A DNA stretch of 9,158 bases from an uncultured Lachnospiraceae bacterium (GCA_934371505.1 CAKRNW010000092.1:1-9158); one strand, 5' to 3'; numbered from the stretch's first letter, positions 1 through 7,279 are shown. Numbers and translations: made by a program. Notes: generated from the sequence alone by a model not told the origin.

Positions 1-15
1 TTGTGATGAATTTCC

Positions 16-44
16 ATTGTATCTTATTTTGACATTCAGGTCAA
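16..44 (-). promoter_or_regulatory. Sigma-A-like promoter reading out of the left edge
   Basis: On the minus strand TTGACC (44 to 39) is followed after exactly 17 bp by TACAAT (21 to 16), five of six matches to consensus in each box. Transcription would start near position 9 and run out of the window. It lies beyond the end of the parA-to-DUF3881 operon, so it probably starts a separate leftward unit that is not visible here. Its -35 box overlaps the 3' end of the tRNA-like sequence. The assignment rests on sequence match and spacing only. Confidence 0.55.
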
Positions 45-149
45 TCCCTGTTGGAATCGAACTCTGACTTATCACTTCTCAACTTCCATAAGTCTCAACC
101 ATGATTGAACCTTAGGAGGCGCTTGTTATATCCATTTAACTATGGGAAC
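42..149 (-). pseudogene. Degenerate tRNA-Arg(CCU)-like sequence with extra hairpin
   Basis: The 5' half reads like a bacterial tRNA-Arg(CCU): a GTTCCCA acceptor strand at 149-143, T8, a D-arm with TTAAATGG, and an anticodon loop CTCCTAA at 118-112, with T33, anticodon CCT and A37 in place. The 3' half is not normal. At the canonical T-arm position there is a weak CATGG/TTATG stem with a non-consensus loop. A textbook T-loop, GTTCGATTCC, appears only about 38 nt later, at 62-53, and has almost no stem. The closing GGGA (48-45) pairs with TCCC, but the rest of the acceptor mismatches, and the anticodon stem is poor. Between the halves lies a perfect 7-bp hairpin, GACTTAT/ATAAGTC (94-88 with 72-66). 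The total span is about 108 nt. It is best read as a decayed or disrupted tRNA. A functional but aberrant tRNA cannot be excluded. It starts 9 bp after the DUF3881 stop. Confidence 0.42.
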
Positions 150-158
150 AAAACCGGG

Positions 159-1040
159 TCATTCGGGGAAGTTGATATATCCCTGCAGCCAGACGGAACC
201 TTTGAAACGGCGTCCCACCTTTGGCTCCCCGAACAAATCTATTATATTGATACAGACATCAAATGTCAATTCATTACAGTTCAATGTCAGCAGATACATC
301 TGCTCGCCGGTGAGTTCGTTGGTGATTGTCCGGCAGTCCATAATCTCTCCCAGCACAGAATACTGGTCACACTCCACGCCATAGGGCATGAAATAGGTAT
401 CTACCAGACTGAACACATCCTCGTTCTGAATCCGTTTGGAGATAATGGTGTACATGTCCATATCCTCCAGAGTAAGAGATTCAATGGCGTCCTCATTTCC
501 CCGGCGGGCGGCATCAATCAAAGTCCTCCGGTTCTGGGAAACCTTCTGCACCCGGGCTTTATCCTTCTCGCTCTTGTCAATAGGAAGTATAATCGTTCCA
601 CTGACAGACAATGCCGACAGGTTGACCGTGGTGCCACGGATGGGCAGGCGATTCTGCACCTGTGCCTTCATATAAGGGATTTTGTTTTGCAGATAAAAAA
701 TAAGGGACACGCCCACTTTACATTCATCGCAGACCCCGGCGTAAGAATTCTCGGCAGCATGGCGCTCCACGGAGATGTCCTCCTGGGAGCTGATCTGTTG
801 ACCACGGATGTAGGGATAATAGTAATCATAGGTAAAGTGGTCATCCTTATCGAACTCGCCACAGACTGCAATTCCCATTCCGGGAGCAAAATCCTTGCAA
901 AATTCCGCACTCATGCTCTCGTCCATATTGGAGGTATAAGCGCGTGTGGTAGCATTGATGATACAGTCTGTCACAAGCTTTTGTAATTCTCTCCGGTCAG
1001 ACAGCTTGCTGAATCCAACCGCACGCAGGAATTTATGCAA
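159..1040 (-). CDS. DUF3881 family protein
   Basis: Predicted soluble protein of about 293 residues that I recognise as the DUF3881 family, a group largely restricted to Lachnospiraceae and relatives with no known function. No signal peptide, membrane segment or catalytic motif stands out. The N-terminus HKFLRAVGFSKL is typical of the family. The open frame allows a GTG at 1049, but an AGAGGGTG purine-rich stretch overlaps that codon. The TTG at 1040, preceded by that stretch with a 6-base gap, gives the family-like start (M)HKFLRAVGFS and is preferred. The gene follows serS by about 36 bp with no terminator and is the last gene of the parA operon. Seeing it next to serS says nothing certain about its role. 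Family call fairly sure; start moderately sure. Confidence 0.82.
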   Translation of the reverse strand: MHKFLRAVGFSKLSDRRELQKLVTDCIINATTRAYTSNMDESMSAEFCKDFAPGMGIAVCGEFDKDDHFTYDYYYPYIRGQQISSQEDISVERHAAENSYAGVCDECKVGVSLIFYLQNKIPYMKAQVQNRLPIRGTTVNLSALSVSGTIILPIDKSEKDKARVQKVSQNRRTLIDAARRGNEDAIESLTLEDMDMYTIISKRIQNEDVFSLVDTYFMPYGVECDQYSVLGEIMDCRTITNELTGEQMYLLTLNCNELTFDVCINIIDLFGEPKVGRRFKGSVWLQGYINFPE

Positions 1041-1076
1041 AGATTTCACCCTCTTTCTTCTATTGTTTTATGTGTG

Positions 1077-2369
1077 TTATTTTGCTTTTGTAGGCAGGAT
1101 TTTCTCCTTGCCGCCCATGTACGGACGAAGTGCCACCGGGATGTTGATGCTGCCATCCTCGTTTACATTGTTCTCAAGGAACGCAATCAGTCCTCTGGGG
1201 GTTGCCAGTACGGTGTTGTTTAAGGTATGCACGAAGTAGGTACCCTTCTCGCCCTTGGTACGGATACCCAGGCGTCTTGCCTGTGCATCACCCAGGGTGG
1301 AGCAGGAACCAACCTCGAAATATTTCTGCTGTCTGGGGCTCCATGCCTCAACATCGCAGGATTTTACTTTTAAGTCTGCCAGGTCGCCGCTGCAGCATTC
1401 CAGTGTACGAACCGGGATGTCCAGGCTGCGGAAGAACTCTACGGTGTAAGACCACATCTTATTGTACCAGTCCATGGATTCCTCGGGTTTACATAACACA
1501 ACCATCTCCTGTTTTTCAAACTGATGTACACGGTATACGCCACGTTCCTCGATACCGTGGCTTCCTACTTCTTTGCGGAAGCAGGGAGAATAGGAGGTCA
1601 TGGTGACGGGAAGACTCTTTTCCTCCACAATCTCGCCTTTGAATTTGCCGATCATGGAATGCTCGGAGGTACCGATGAGATATAAATCCTCACCCTCAAT
1701 TTTGTACATCATGGCTTCCATCTCTGCAAAACTCATAACACCATTTACCACACTGCTGCGGATCATAAAAGGAGGAATACAATAGGTAAAGCCTTTATCA
1801 ATCATAAAATCTCTGGCATAACTGATCATTGCAGAGTGAATTCTGGCTGCATCACCCATTAAATAATAGAAACCGTTTCCACTGGTGCGGCCTGCAGCAT
1901 CCTTATCCAGACCGCTGATGCTGTCCAGAATATCTGCATGGTAGGGTACTTCAAAATCAGGAACAACGGGTTCACCGAATTTCTCAATTTCCACGTTCTG
2001 GCTGTCATCTTTACCGATAGGTACGGAAGGATCGATAATATTGGGGATGACCATCATGATTTTGGTGATCTTCTCCTGAAGCTCGGCCTCAAGAACCTCC
2101 AGCTCTGCCAGTCTTTTCGCTCCGGCTGCAACCTCTGCTTTCTTTGCCTCTGCCTCTTCTTTTTTGCCCTGTGCCATCAGTCCGCCGATTTCCTTGGAAA
2201 TCTTGTTACGGCTTGCGCGCAGGTCATCGCCCTCCTGTTTTGCCTTGCGGCTCTCAGCGTCAAGGGCAATCACTTCATCAACTAAGGGAAGTTTTTCGTC
2301 CTGGAATTTCTTCTTGATGTTTTCTTTTACCACATCAGGATTCTCGCGTAAAAACTTGATATCGATCAT
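1077..2369 (-). CDS. serS: Seryl-tRNA synthetase (class II)
   Basis: Cytosolic enzyme that activates serine with ATP and loads it onto tRNA-Ser. At 430 residues it has the normal length. Residues about 30-105 form the charged, alanine-rich helical hairpin that grips the long variable arm of tRNA-Ser. The catalytic core has the serine-pocket TSE triad (234-236), motif 2 SPCFRKE with R265 and HQFEKQEM (282-289), and motif 3 around TPRGLIAFLEN with R392. Several stretches (VEAWSPRQ, HTLNNTVLA, IPVALRPYM) resemble archaeal-type SerRS more than the Bacillus form. I recall this as the usual Lachnospiraceae type. ATG start with AGAGGT eight bases upstream. Only 27 bp separate it from the HD-GYP gene, so there is no room for a T-box leader. 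Expression probably depends on the upstream operon promoter. Confidence 0.96.
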   Translation of the reverse strand: MIDIKFLRENPDVVKENIKKKFQDEKLPLVDEVIALDAESRKAKQEGDDLRASRNKISKEIGGLMAQGKKEEAEAKKAEVAAGAKRLAELEVLEAELQEKITKIMMVIPNIIDPSVPIGKDDSQNVEIEKFGEPVVPDFEVPYHADILDSISGLDKDAAGRTSGNGFYYLMGDAARIHSAMISYARDFMIDKGFTYCIPPFMIRSSVVNGVMSFAEMEAMMYKIEGEDLYLIGTSEHSMIGKFKGEIVEEKSLPVTMTSYSPCFRKEVGSHGIEERGVYRVHQFEKQEMVVLCKPEESMDWYNKMWSYTVEFFRSLDIPVRTLECCSGDLADLKVKSCDVEAWSPRQQKYFEVGSCSTLGDAQARRLGIRTKGEKGTYFVHTLNNTVLATPRGLIAFLENNVNEDGSINIPVALRPYMGGKEKILPTKAK

Positions 2370-2396
2370 TTCTAATACCTCTTTTTCCTTATTTCT

Positions 2397-3446
2397 TTAT
2401 TTTTCCACGGCCTTTTCAATAAATACATCGGTAAAGACCAATAAATCCTTGATTACTTCTTTTGTGAGGGAATTTCCTTCTTTGTCCTTCACAATGCGCA
2501 GCACCGGACGGTCCGGACTTTGTTTATTCTGGCAGATAATTAACGCTGTCTCTCCTTCATTAGTGAGCACAAAGCTTCCCGCAGGGTAAACCGCCGTGAA
2601 CTCCAGAAATGCATCCAGAATCCTTCCATCATAACGGATGCCCCGGTATTTCTTTAATTCCTCGATCGCCTCATAGACCTTCCGGCGCTTACATCCGATA
2701 CCACAGATCATCTCATCAAAGGCTTCGCACAAATTCAAGACACGACTTTCCAGGGTGAGCATACGGGCATGCAGGGGATATCCACTGCCGTCCATCTGCT
2801 CGTGATGATATAAAATCATGTTTTTCACGTCGTCTGAGATCCATTTTTCTTTTTTCAGGGCAGAATAGGCATAAACCGGATGCTTCATAAACTCGTTACG
2901 TGCATCCTTCGAAAGTTCTTCAATGGGTTGATTTGCATATTGAATGGTGAGATACCGCAGCCCCAGATCATGGAGCAGGCAGGCAACACCGATATCATGT
3001 ACCATCTCCCGGTTCATCTTCAGCTTAAGTGCCGTAAGAACTGCCAACGTGCAGATGCTGATGGAATGCTCATACAGGTCGGAGCTTCTTTCCCGAATGT
3101 CATAGACCTGTTCAACGACTTCCTTTTCTTTCAGAATGCTGCTGATCAGATGATCCGCTGTGTCAGCCAGCTGTTCCAGCTCCTGATTATGGCTGTAGGT
3201 ATGATGCTCGAGAATTTCCCGCACCTTCTCCTTGAATTGGGTTTCTGTCTCTTCCCTGAGGATCTCTATTTTTTCTGCATCCTCCGTTTCAACAAAGACT
3301 TCCTCAATTCCCAGCTGCTGTAGCTTGTTAATATATTCCGGTTGTAACCGGGTTCCTTCTCCCAACAGTACCTGATAGCTTTCTGTCAGTACTGCTCTGG
3401 CAAGAACCTCTCCTCCCTTTAACTGGCTTACCTTACAAATCTTCAT
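2397..3446 (-). CDS. HD-GYP domain protein, probable c-di-GMP phosphodiesterase
   Basis: A 349-residue protein. Residues 1-55 form a small N-terminal module that often precedes clostridial HD-GYP domains. Residues 60-115 are a charged helical linker, and residues 120-285 are the HD-GYP domain. Visible metal-site residues are H127, H159-D160, H189, H214-H215 and D244, with the signature HHEQMDGSGYP at 214-224. Members of this family hydrolyse cyclic-di-GMP to pGpG or GMP. The usual HDIGK motif reads HDLGLRYL here, so the conserved lysine after HD-x-G is a leucine. Activity could therefore be altered. No transmembrane segment or receiver domain is seen, so its input signal is unknown. It sits between DUF4446 (29-bp gap) and serS (27-bp gap) in the parAB operon. 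Domain assignment is firm; substrate is inferred from the family. Confidence 0.9.
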   Translation of the reverse strand: MKICKVSQLKGGEVLARAVLTESYQVLLGEGTRLQPEYINKLQQLGIEEVFVETEDAEKIEILREETETQFKEKVREILEHHTYSHNQELEQLADTADHLISSILKEKEVVEQVYDIRERSSDLYEHSISICTLAVLTALKLKMNREMVHDIGVACLLHDLGLRYLTIQYANQPIEELSKDARNEFMKHPVYAYSALKKEKWISDDVKNMILYHHEQMDGSGYPLHARMLTLESRVLNLCEAFDEMICGIGCKRRKVYEAIEELKKYRGIRYDGRILDAFLEFTAVYPAGSFVLTNEGETALIICQNKQSPDRPVLRIVKDKEGNSLTKEVIKDLLVFTDVFIEKAVEK

Positions 3447-3475
3447 TTCTTACTTTCTTCCCTTAACACCGTAGT

Positions 3476-3991
3476 TCAGGCTTCCTCACCCATAGCGATT
3501 TCCAGTGCTACCTTCTCCTCGTTTCCTAAAGAAATCTCGCTTTGTCCGCCCCTGATCTCTTTGGTATACGAGTAACAACCGTCACTGCTATGAACGGAAT
3601 TGATGATAAATCCGTCATTTTTTTCATTTAACAGTGCAAGGCTGAAACTGAGTTTCCCGCCCATCTGCTGAAAGGCATCGTATTTCACAATGCCCACCTT
3701 CTGGAATGCGGACTCCATGTTTTTAAACAGTACACGGATATCCTTCTTATCCTTTTCCACGGATGATTTCAAAAATTGATTGTCCTCATAAAGGGAAACA
3801 ATGTCTTTTTCCAGACTCTTGCCGTCCTTGCCCCTCATGAATTTTGCGTAGCGTTTTTTCAAATTGGAGAACTGTACCATCAGGATAACCAGCATCACCA
3901 GCAAGACCAGAATAAGCACCAGCATGCCAATCAACACATATCCCAGGTCTAAGCCTCCCAGACCTATTCTTTGGAAAATTCCACTTGTCAC
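3476..3991 (-). CDS. DUF4446 family membrane-anchored protein
   Basis: A 171-residue protein of the DUF4446 family, function unknown. One strongly hydrophobic helix at about residues 17-40 would anchor it in the membrane. A basic stretch (KKRYAKFMRGK, 45-55) and a helical, charged segment to about residue 95 follow. The conserved C-terminal core contains VKYDAFQQMGGKLSFSLALL (102-121) and HSSDGCYSYTKEI (134-146). The basic flank after the helix suggests that the bulk of the protein is cytoplasmic. Translation starts at a GTG, preceded by AGAGGA seven bases upstream. Genes of this family are commonly found beside parB in Clostridia, and here it follows parB by 33 bp. A role linked to segregation or the membrane is possible, but only from context. 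Confidence 0.85.
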   Translation of the reverse strand: MTSGIFQRIGLGGLDLGYVLIGMLVLILVLLVMLVILMVQFSNLKKRYAKFMRGKDGKSLEKDIVSLYEDNQFLKSSVEKDKKDIRVLFKNMESAFQKVGIVKYDAFQQMGGKLSFSLALLNEKNDGFIINSVHSSDGCYSYTKEIRGGQSEISLGNEEKVALEIAMGEEA

Positions 3992-4024
3992 CGTATTTCC
4001 TCTTCTTTCCCTTAAAACGGCTGC

Positions 4025-4921
4025 TTACCTGCGTCCGCTGAAAATGTCCACCAGACGATCAAGATCCTCATGGGAATAAAACTCAATCTCGATCCTGCCG
4101 GCGCCATCTCCCTTTGAACTGATTGCAACCTTTGTTCCTAATGTATTTTTCAATTTTTCCTGAATGTCCTCATAGATTACATCCAGACTCTTATCTGCAG
4201 CTTTTTTCTCTTTGGCAGGTTTGCCCAGGCTGCGCACCATTTTTTCCACATCTCGGACGCTGAGCTTTTCATCAAAAATCTTCTGTGCCAGTTCGTACTG
4301 CTGCCTGGGATCCTCCACGGACAAAATTGCACGGGCATGTCCGGTGGAAATCATGTCACTGATGACCATCTGCTGTACTTCGTCGCAGAGCTTTAACAAC
4401 CGCATGGAGTTGGTCACCGCAGTACGGCTCTTGGAAACCCGTTCTGCCACCTCATCCTGCTTTAAGTTAAATTCCGTGAGGAGCCGTTTGTATGCCTGGG
4501 CTTCCTCAATGGGATTTAAGTCCTCACGCTGGATATTCTCAATCAGGGAGATTTCCACAATCTCCTGCTCCGTATAGTTGCGGATGATGACAGGAACTTC
4601 CTTCAATCCTGCCAGTTTGGATGCTCTCCAGCGGCGCTCGCCGGCAATGATTTCATAATAAGTCTTGCGATCCTGCACCAGAATGGGCTGCAGCAGTCCA
4701 AACTGTTTGATGGAATCTGACAGCTCCAGCAAAGCATCCTCATCAAAGTTTTTACGGGGCTGTTCCCGGTTGGGCTCGATCTTGGTGATCTTTACCATAA
4801 CCGGCGCTTCCCCTTCCTTCAATGCATTGATATCTTTATCCGGTTTTTTCTTTGAAGATACCGGTGCCTGTCCTACAGGAATCAGGGAATCCAAACCTTT
4901 TCCTAATCCTCTTGCCGCCAT
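4025..4921 (-). CDS. parB: ParB/Spo0J chromosome partitioning protein
   Basis: Centromere-binding CTPase clamp that loads at parS sites near the origin, spreads on DNA, recruits SMC and stimulates ParA. The 298 residues hold the expected parts in order. An N-terminal ParA-interacting segment, MAARGLGKGLDSLIP, is followed by the N-terminal CTP-binding domain, with PNREQPRKNF at 50-59, GERRWRA at 94-100 and ENIQRED at 128-134. A helix-turn-helix domain follows (about 154-176, QDEVAERVSKSRTAVTNSMRLL), then STGHARAIL (192-200). A lysine-rich linker (232-244) leads to the C-terminal dimerisation domain. No key motif is missing. ATG start with AGAAGGT seven bases upstream. It lies 17 bp after parA and is almost certainly co-transcribed with it. 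Chromosomal rather than plasmid origin is suggested by the adjacent housekeeping serS. Confidence 0.96.
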   Translation of the reverse strand: MAARGLGKGLDSLIPVGQAPVSSKKKPDKDINALKEGEAPVMVKITKIEPNREQPRKNFDEDALLELSDSIKQFGLLQPILVQDRKTYYEIIAGERRWRASKLAGLKEVPVIIRNYTEQEIVEISLIENIQREDLNPIEEAQAYKRLLTEFNLKQDEVAERVSKSRTAVTNSMRLLKLCDEVQQMVISDMISTGHARAILSVEDPRQQYELAQKIFDEKLSVRDVEKMVRSLGKPAKEKKAADKSLDVIYEDIQEKLKNTLGTKVAISSKGDGAGRIEIEFYSHEDLDRLVDIFSGRR

Positions 4922-4938
4922 ATCTTTACCTTCTCTTT

Positions 4939-5703
4939 CTACAGTTTCCTGTCAATGACTTCCTTTGCCAACGCCATGTAGCTCTCTGCACCGGCTGATT
5001 TCGGATCGTACAGATTGATGGGCTGCCCGTAGCTGGGTGCTTCCGCCAGGCGGATGTTTCTGGGAATCATTGTCTCATATACGTGTTGATTTAAATGGCT
5101 TTTTACGTTTTCCACCACCTGTGTGGACAGGTTGGTACGGGAATCGTACATGGTGAAAACCACACCGTCAATATCCAGATCCGGATTCAGGCGCTCCTTG
5201 ATCAGATTGATGGTATGTATCAGCTGGCTCAGTCCCTCCAGAGCGTAATACTCGCACTGAATCGGCACAAGAACTGTGTTCGCCGCTGTCATTGCATTAA
5301 TAGTCAGTGTATTTAAAGAGGGAGGACAATCAATCAGAATAAAATCAAAGGAATCACGAATGTAGTCAATTTCATTTTTTAAGATGAAATCTTTTCTGTC
5401 TACACCGATCAGTTCGATCTCAGCTGCTGCCAGATTCACATTGGAGGGAAGGATGCTCACACCCTCCACCACATTTTTGATCATACAGTCCTGTACGGAA
5501 CATTCTCCTAAGATCAGTTCATAAATGGTGTTTTCCAGATTGTTTTTATCCACACCGAAGCCGCTGGTGGTATTTCCCTGCGGGTCCGTGTCGATAACCA
5601 GTACTTTTTTGCCCAGTGCTGCCAGCGCTGCGGACAGGTTAATGGCTGTGGTGGTTTTGCCCACACCACCTTTTTGATTTGCGATTGCAATGATCCGTCC
5701 CAT
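4939..5703 (-). CDS. parA: ParA/Soj chromosome partitioning ATPase
   Basis: MinD/ParA-type P-loop ATPase that binds nucleoid DNA as an ATP dimer and works with ParB in origin segregation. In Bacillus, Soj also regulates DnaA. The 254-residue protein shows the deviant Walker A KGGVGKTTT (11-19), with the signature lysine K11. The switch I region VIDTDPQGN (36-44), Walker B FILIDCPP (121-128) with D125, QCEYYALEGL (149-158) and the C-terminal IPRNIRLAEAPSYGQPI (213-229) are also present. An in-frame ATG 33 bases further upstream exists, but family members begin at MGRIIAIANQKGG, so 5703 is chosen. The nearest purine-rich site, AGAAGGGA, is about 12 bases upstream, a long spacing. First gene of the leftward operon, diverging from the FAD oxidoreductase. 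Confidence 0.96.
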   Translation of the reverse strand: MGRIIAIANQKGGVGKTTTAINLSAALAALGKKVLVIDTDPQGNTTSGFGVDKNNLENTIYELILGECSVQDCMIKNVVEGVSILPSNVNLAAAEIELIGVDRKDFILKNEIDYIRDSFDFILIDCPPSLNTLTINAMTAANTVLVPIQCEYYALEGLSQLIHTINLIKERLNPDLDIDGVVFTMYDSRTNLSTQVVENVKSHLNQHVYETMIPRNIRLAEAPSYGQPINLYDPKSAGAESYMALAKEVIDRKL

Positions 5704-5738
5704 GGTATATTGTTTCCCTTCTGATAATATGCACAAAG

Positions 5739-5767
5739 ATTATAGCACTTTTTTTTCGGGTAATCTA
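5739..5767 (-). promoter_or_regulatory. Extended -10 promoter for the parA operon
   Basis: On the minus strand TGCTATAAT (5747 to 5739) is a perfect extended -10 element. At 17 bp upstream is TAGATT (5767 to 5762), a moderate -35 match, and the spacer contains a run of eight A. The predicted start lies about 25-30 bp before the parA ATG at 5703, giving a short leader. No other promoter-like sequence was found between the six operon genes by eye, so this may drive all of them. Confidence 0.55.
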
Positions 5768-5830
5768 TATGAATTTCAGGTAATTCGCCCTTTTTACCCA
5801 AATTCTATGGTACACAGAAGCTTTGACTCA

Positions 5831-5839
5831 TGCTATAAT
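5831..5839 (+). promoter_or_regulatory. Extended -10 promoter for the FAD oxidoreductase gene
   Basis: TGCTATAAT (5831-5839) is a perfect extended -10 element on the plus strand and is identical to the one facing parA. No good -35 box sits 16-18 bp upstream. TTGACT at 5823-5828 is too close to pair with it, but it could pair less well with TATATT at 5843-5848. The predicted leader before the ATG at 5912 is about 65 bases. Confidence 0.5.
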
Positions 5840-5911
5840 AGGTATATTAAGCAGACTTTCGTGATAATTTCTAACACCAAATCCCATTTTAGAGGAAGGA
5901 ATTACATAAAT

Positions 5912-7279
5912 ATGAAATATGATGTGATTATCATCGGTGCAGGTCCCGGTGGAATTTTTTCTGCCTATGAACTGGTGCAGCGCAATGCTGACCTGAAAAT
6001 TGCCGTGTTTGAATCCGGTCATGCCCTGGAGAAACGTCACTGTCCCATCGACGGAGACAAAATCAAAAGCTGTATCAACTGTAAGAGTTGTTCCATTATG
6101 AGCGGTTTCGGCGGTGCCGGTGCTTTTTCCGATGGAAAATACAACATCACCAACGCCTTCGGCGGCACACTGTACGAATATATCGGCAAAAACCAGGCGC
6201 TGGAGCTGATGCGCTATGTGGATGACATCAACATGAAATTTGGCGGAGAAGGCACAAAGCTGTACTCCACCGCCGGTACTTCTTTTAAGAAAATCTGTAT
6301 GCAGAATAAATTAAATCTGCTGGATGCCTCCGTACGCCATCTGGGTACGGACATCAACTTTATCGTACTGGAAAATCTCTACGCAGAGTTGAAGGATAAG
6401 GTGGATTTCCATTTCGATACCCCGGTAAAAACCGTGGAGGTATTGGAGAACGGCTACCGCATCCACTGCGAGGACGCTGCCTACGACTGCGGGAAATGTA
6501 TTATTTCCGTAGGCCGTAGCGGCAGTAAGTGGATGGAGCAGATTTGTAAGGATTTGGACATCAACACGAAATCCAACCGGGTGGACATCGGTGTGCGTGT
6601 GGAGCTGCCCGCTGTGATTTTCTCCCATCTGACGGATGAGCTTTACGAGAGCAAAATTGTGTACCGCACAGAGAAATTCGAGGATGCGGTGCGTACCTTC
6701 TGTATGAATCCCCACGGCATCGTGGTAAACGAAAACACCAACGGTATCGTAACCGTAAACGGACACAGCTATGAGGGTGCTGACAAACAGACGGAGAACA
6801 CCAACTTTGCCCTGTTGGTTTCCAAGCATTTCTCCGAGCCTTTCAAGGACAGTAACGGCTACGGCGAGAGCATTGCCCGTCTTTCCAATATGCTTGGCGG
6901 CGGTGTCATTGTGCAGCGTTTCGGTGATCTGGTGCGTGGACGCCGGAGTAACACGAAACGTATCGAGGAGGGCATGGTGACTCCTACCCTTTCCGCCACC
7001 CCCGGTGATCTGAGTCTGGTTCTGCCCAAACGAATCCTGGACGGTATCATCGAGATGATTTATGCTCTTGATAAAATCGCTCCCGGTACTGCCAACGATG
7101 ATACTCTGCTGTACGGTGTGGAAGTGAAGTTCTACAACATGGAGGTTGATCTGGATGAGCATCTGGAAAGCTGCCATAAGGGGCTTTACATCATCGGTGA
7201 CGGCAGCGGCGTGACCCACTCCCTGTCCCATGCCTCTGCCAGCGGCGTGTATGTGGCAAGACAGATTACGAAGGACTAA
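5912..7279 (+). CDS. NAD(P)/FAD-dependent oxidoreductase (COG2509-like)
   Basis: Predicted cytosolic flavoprotein of 455 residues with no signal peptide. The N-terminal Rossmann fold has the dinucleotide motif GAGPGG (9-14) and a ribose-binding acid in VFESG (32-36). The C-terminal FAD motif is YIIGDGSGVTHSL (426-438). After the first fold come four cysteines, C44, C54, C57 and C60, followed by SGFGGAGAFSDGK (64-76), a hallmark of this uncharacterised dehydrogenase family. The open frame extends upstream to 5690, but that part crosses the promoter region. The ATG at 5912 starts MKYDVIIIGAGPGG directly and is preceded by AGAGGAAGGA at 5891-5900, an 11-base gap. Substrate is unknown. The Cys set could bind an iron-sulfur cluster, which is inference. 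It diverges from parA and is followed by an 84-bp gap, so it appears monocistronic. Confidence 0.88.
   Translation: MKYDVIIIGAGPGGIFSAYELVQRNADLKIAVFESGHALEKRHCPIDGDKIKSCINCKSCSIMSGFGGAGAFSDGKYNITNAFGGTLYEYIGKNQALELMRYVDDINMKFGGEGTKLYSTAGTSFKKICMQNKLNLLDASVRHLGTDINFIVLENLYAELKDKVDFHFDTPVKTVEVLENGYRIHCEDAAYDCGKCIISVGRSGSKWMEQICKDLDINTKSNRVDIGVRVELPAVIFSHLTDELYESKIVYRTEKFEDAVRTFCMNPHGIVVNENTNGIVTVNGHSYEGADKQTENTNFALLVSKHFSEPFKDSNGYGESIARLSNMLGGGVIVQRFGDLVRGRRSNTKRIEEGMVTPTLSATPGDLSLVLPKRILDGIIEMIYALDKIAPGTANDDTLLYGVEVKFYNMEVDLDEHLESCHKGLYIIGDGSGVTHSLSHASASGVYVARQITKD

Noticed and set aside
37..50. CAGG/CCTG short hairpin as a rho-independent terminator of the parA operon
   Set aside because: Four base pairs and no following U-run; it overlaps a good promoter instead.
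105..986. Long plus-strand open frame of 293 codons opposite DUF3881
   Set aside because: It is the antisense shadow of the DUF3881 gene; the protein has no recognisable domain and it begins inside the tRNA-like sequence.
2820..2840. TTTCACGT half-match to the parS consensus inside the HD-GYP gene
   Set aside because: Only one half of the palindrome fits and the other half mismatches throughout. No convincing parS site was found by eye anywhere in the window.
5690..5911. N-terminal extension of the FAD oxidoreductase from an upstream ATG
   Set aside because: It spans both divergent promoters and the ribosome-binding site, and the family motif begins right after the ATG at 5912.
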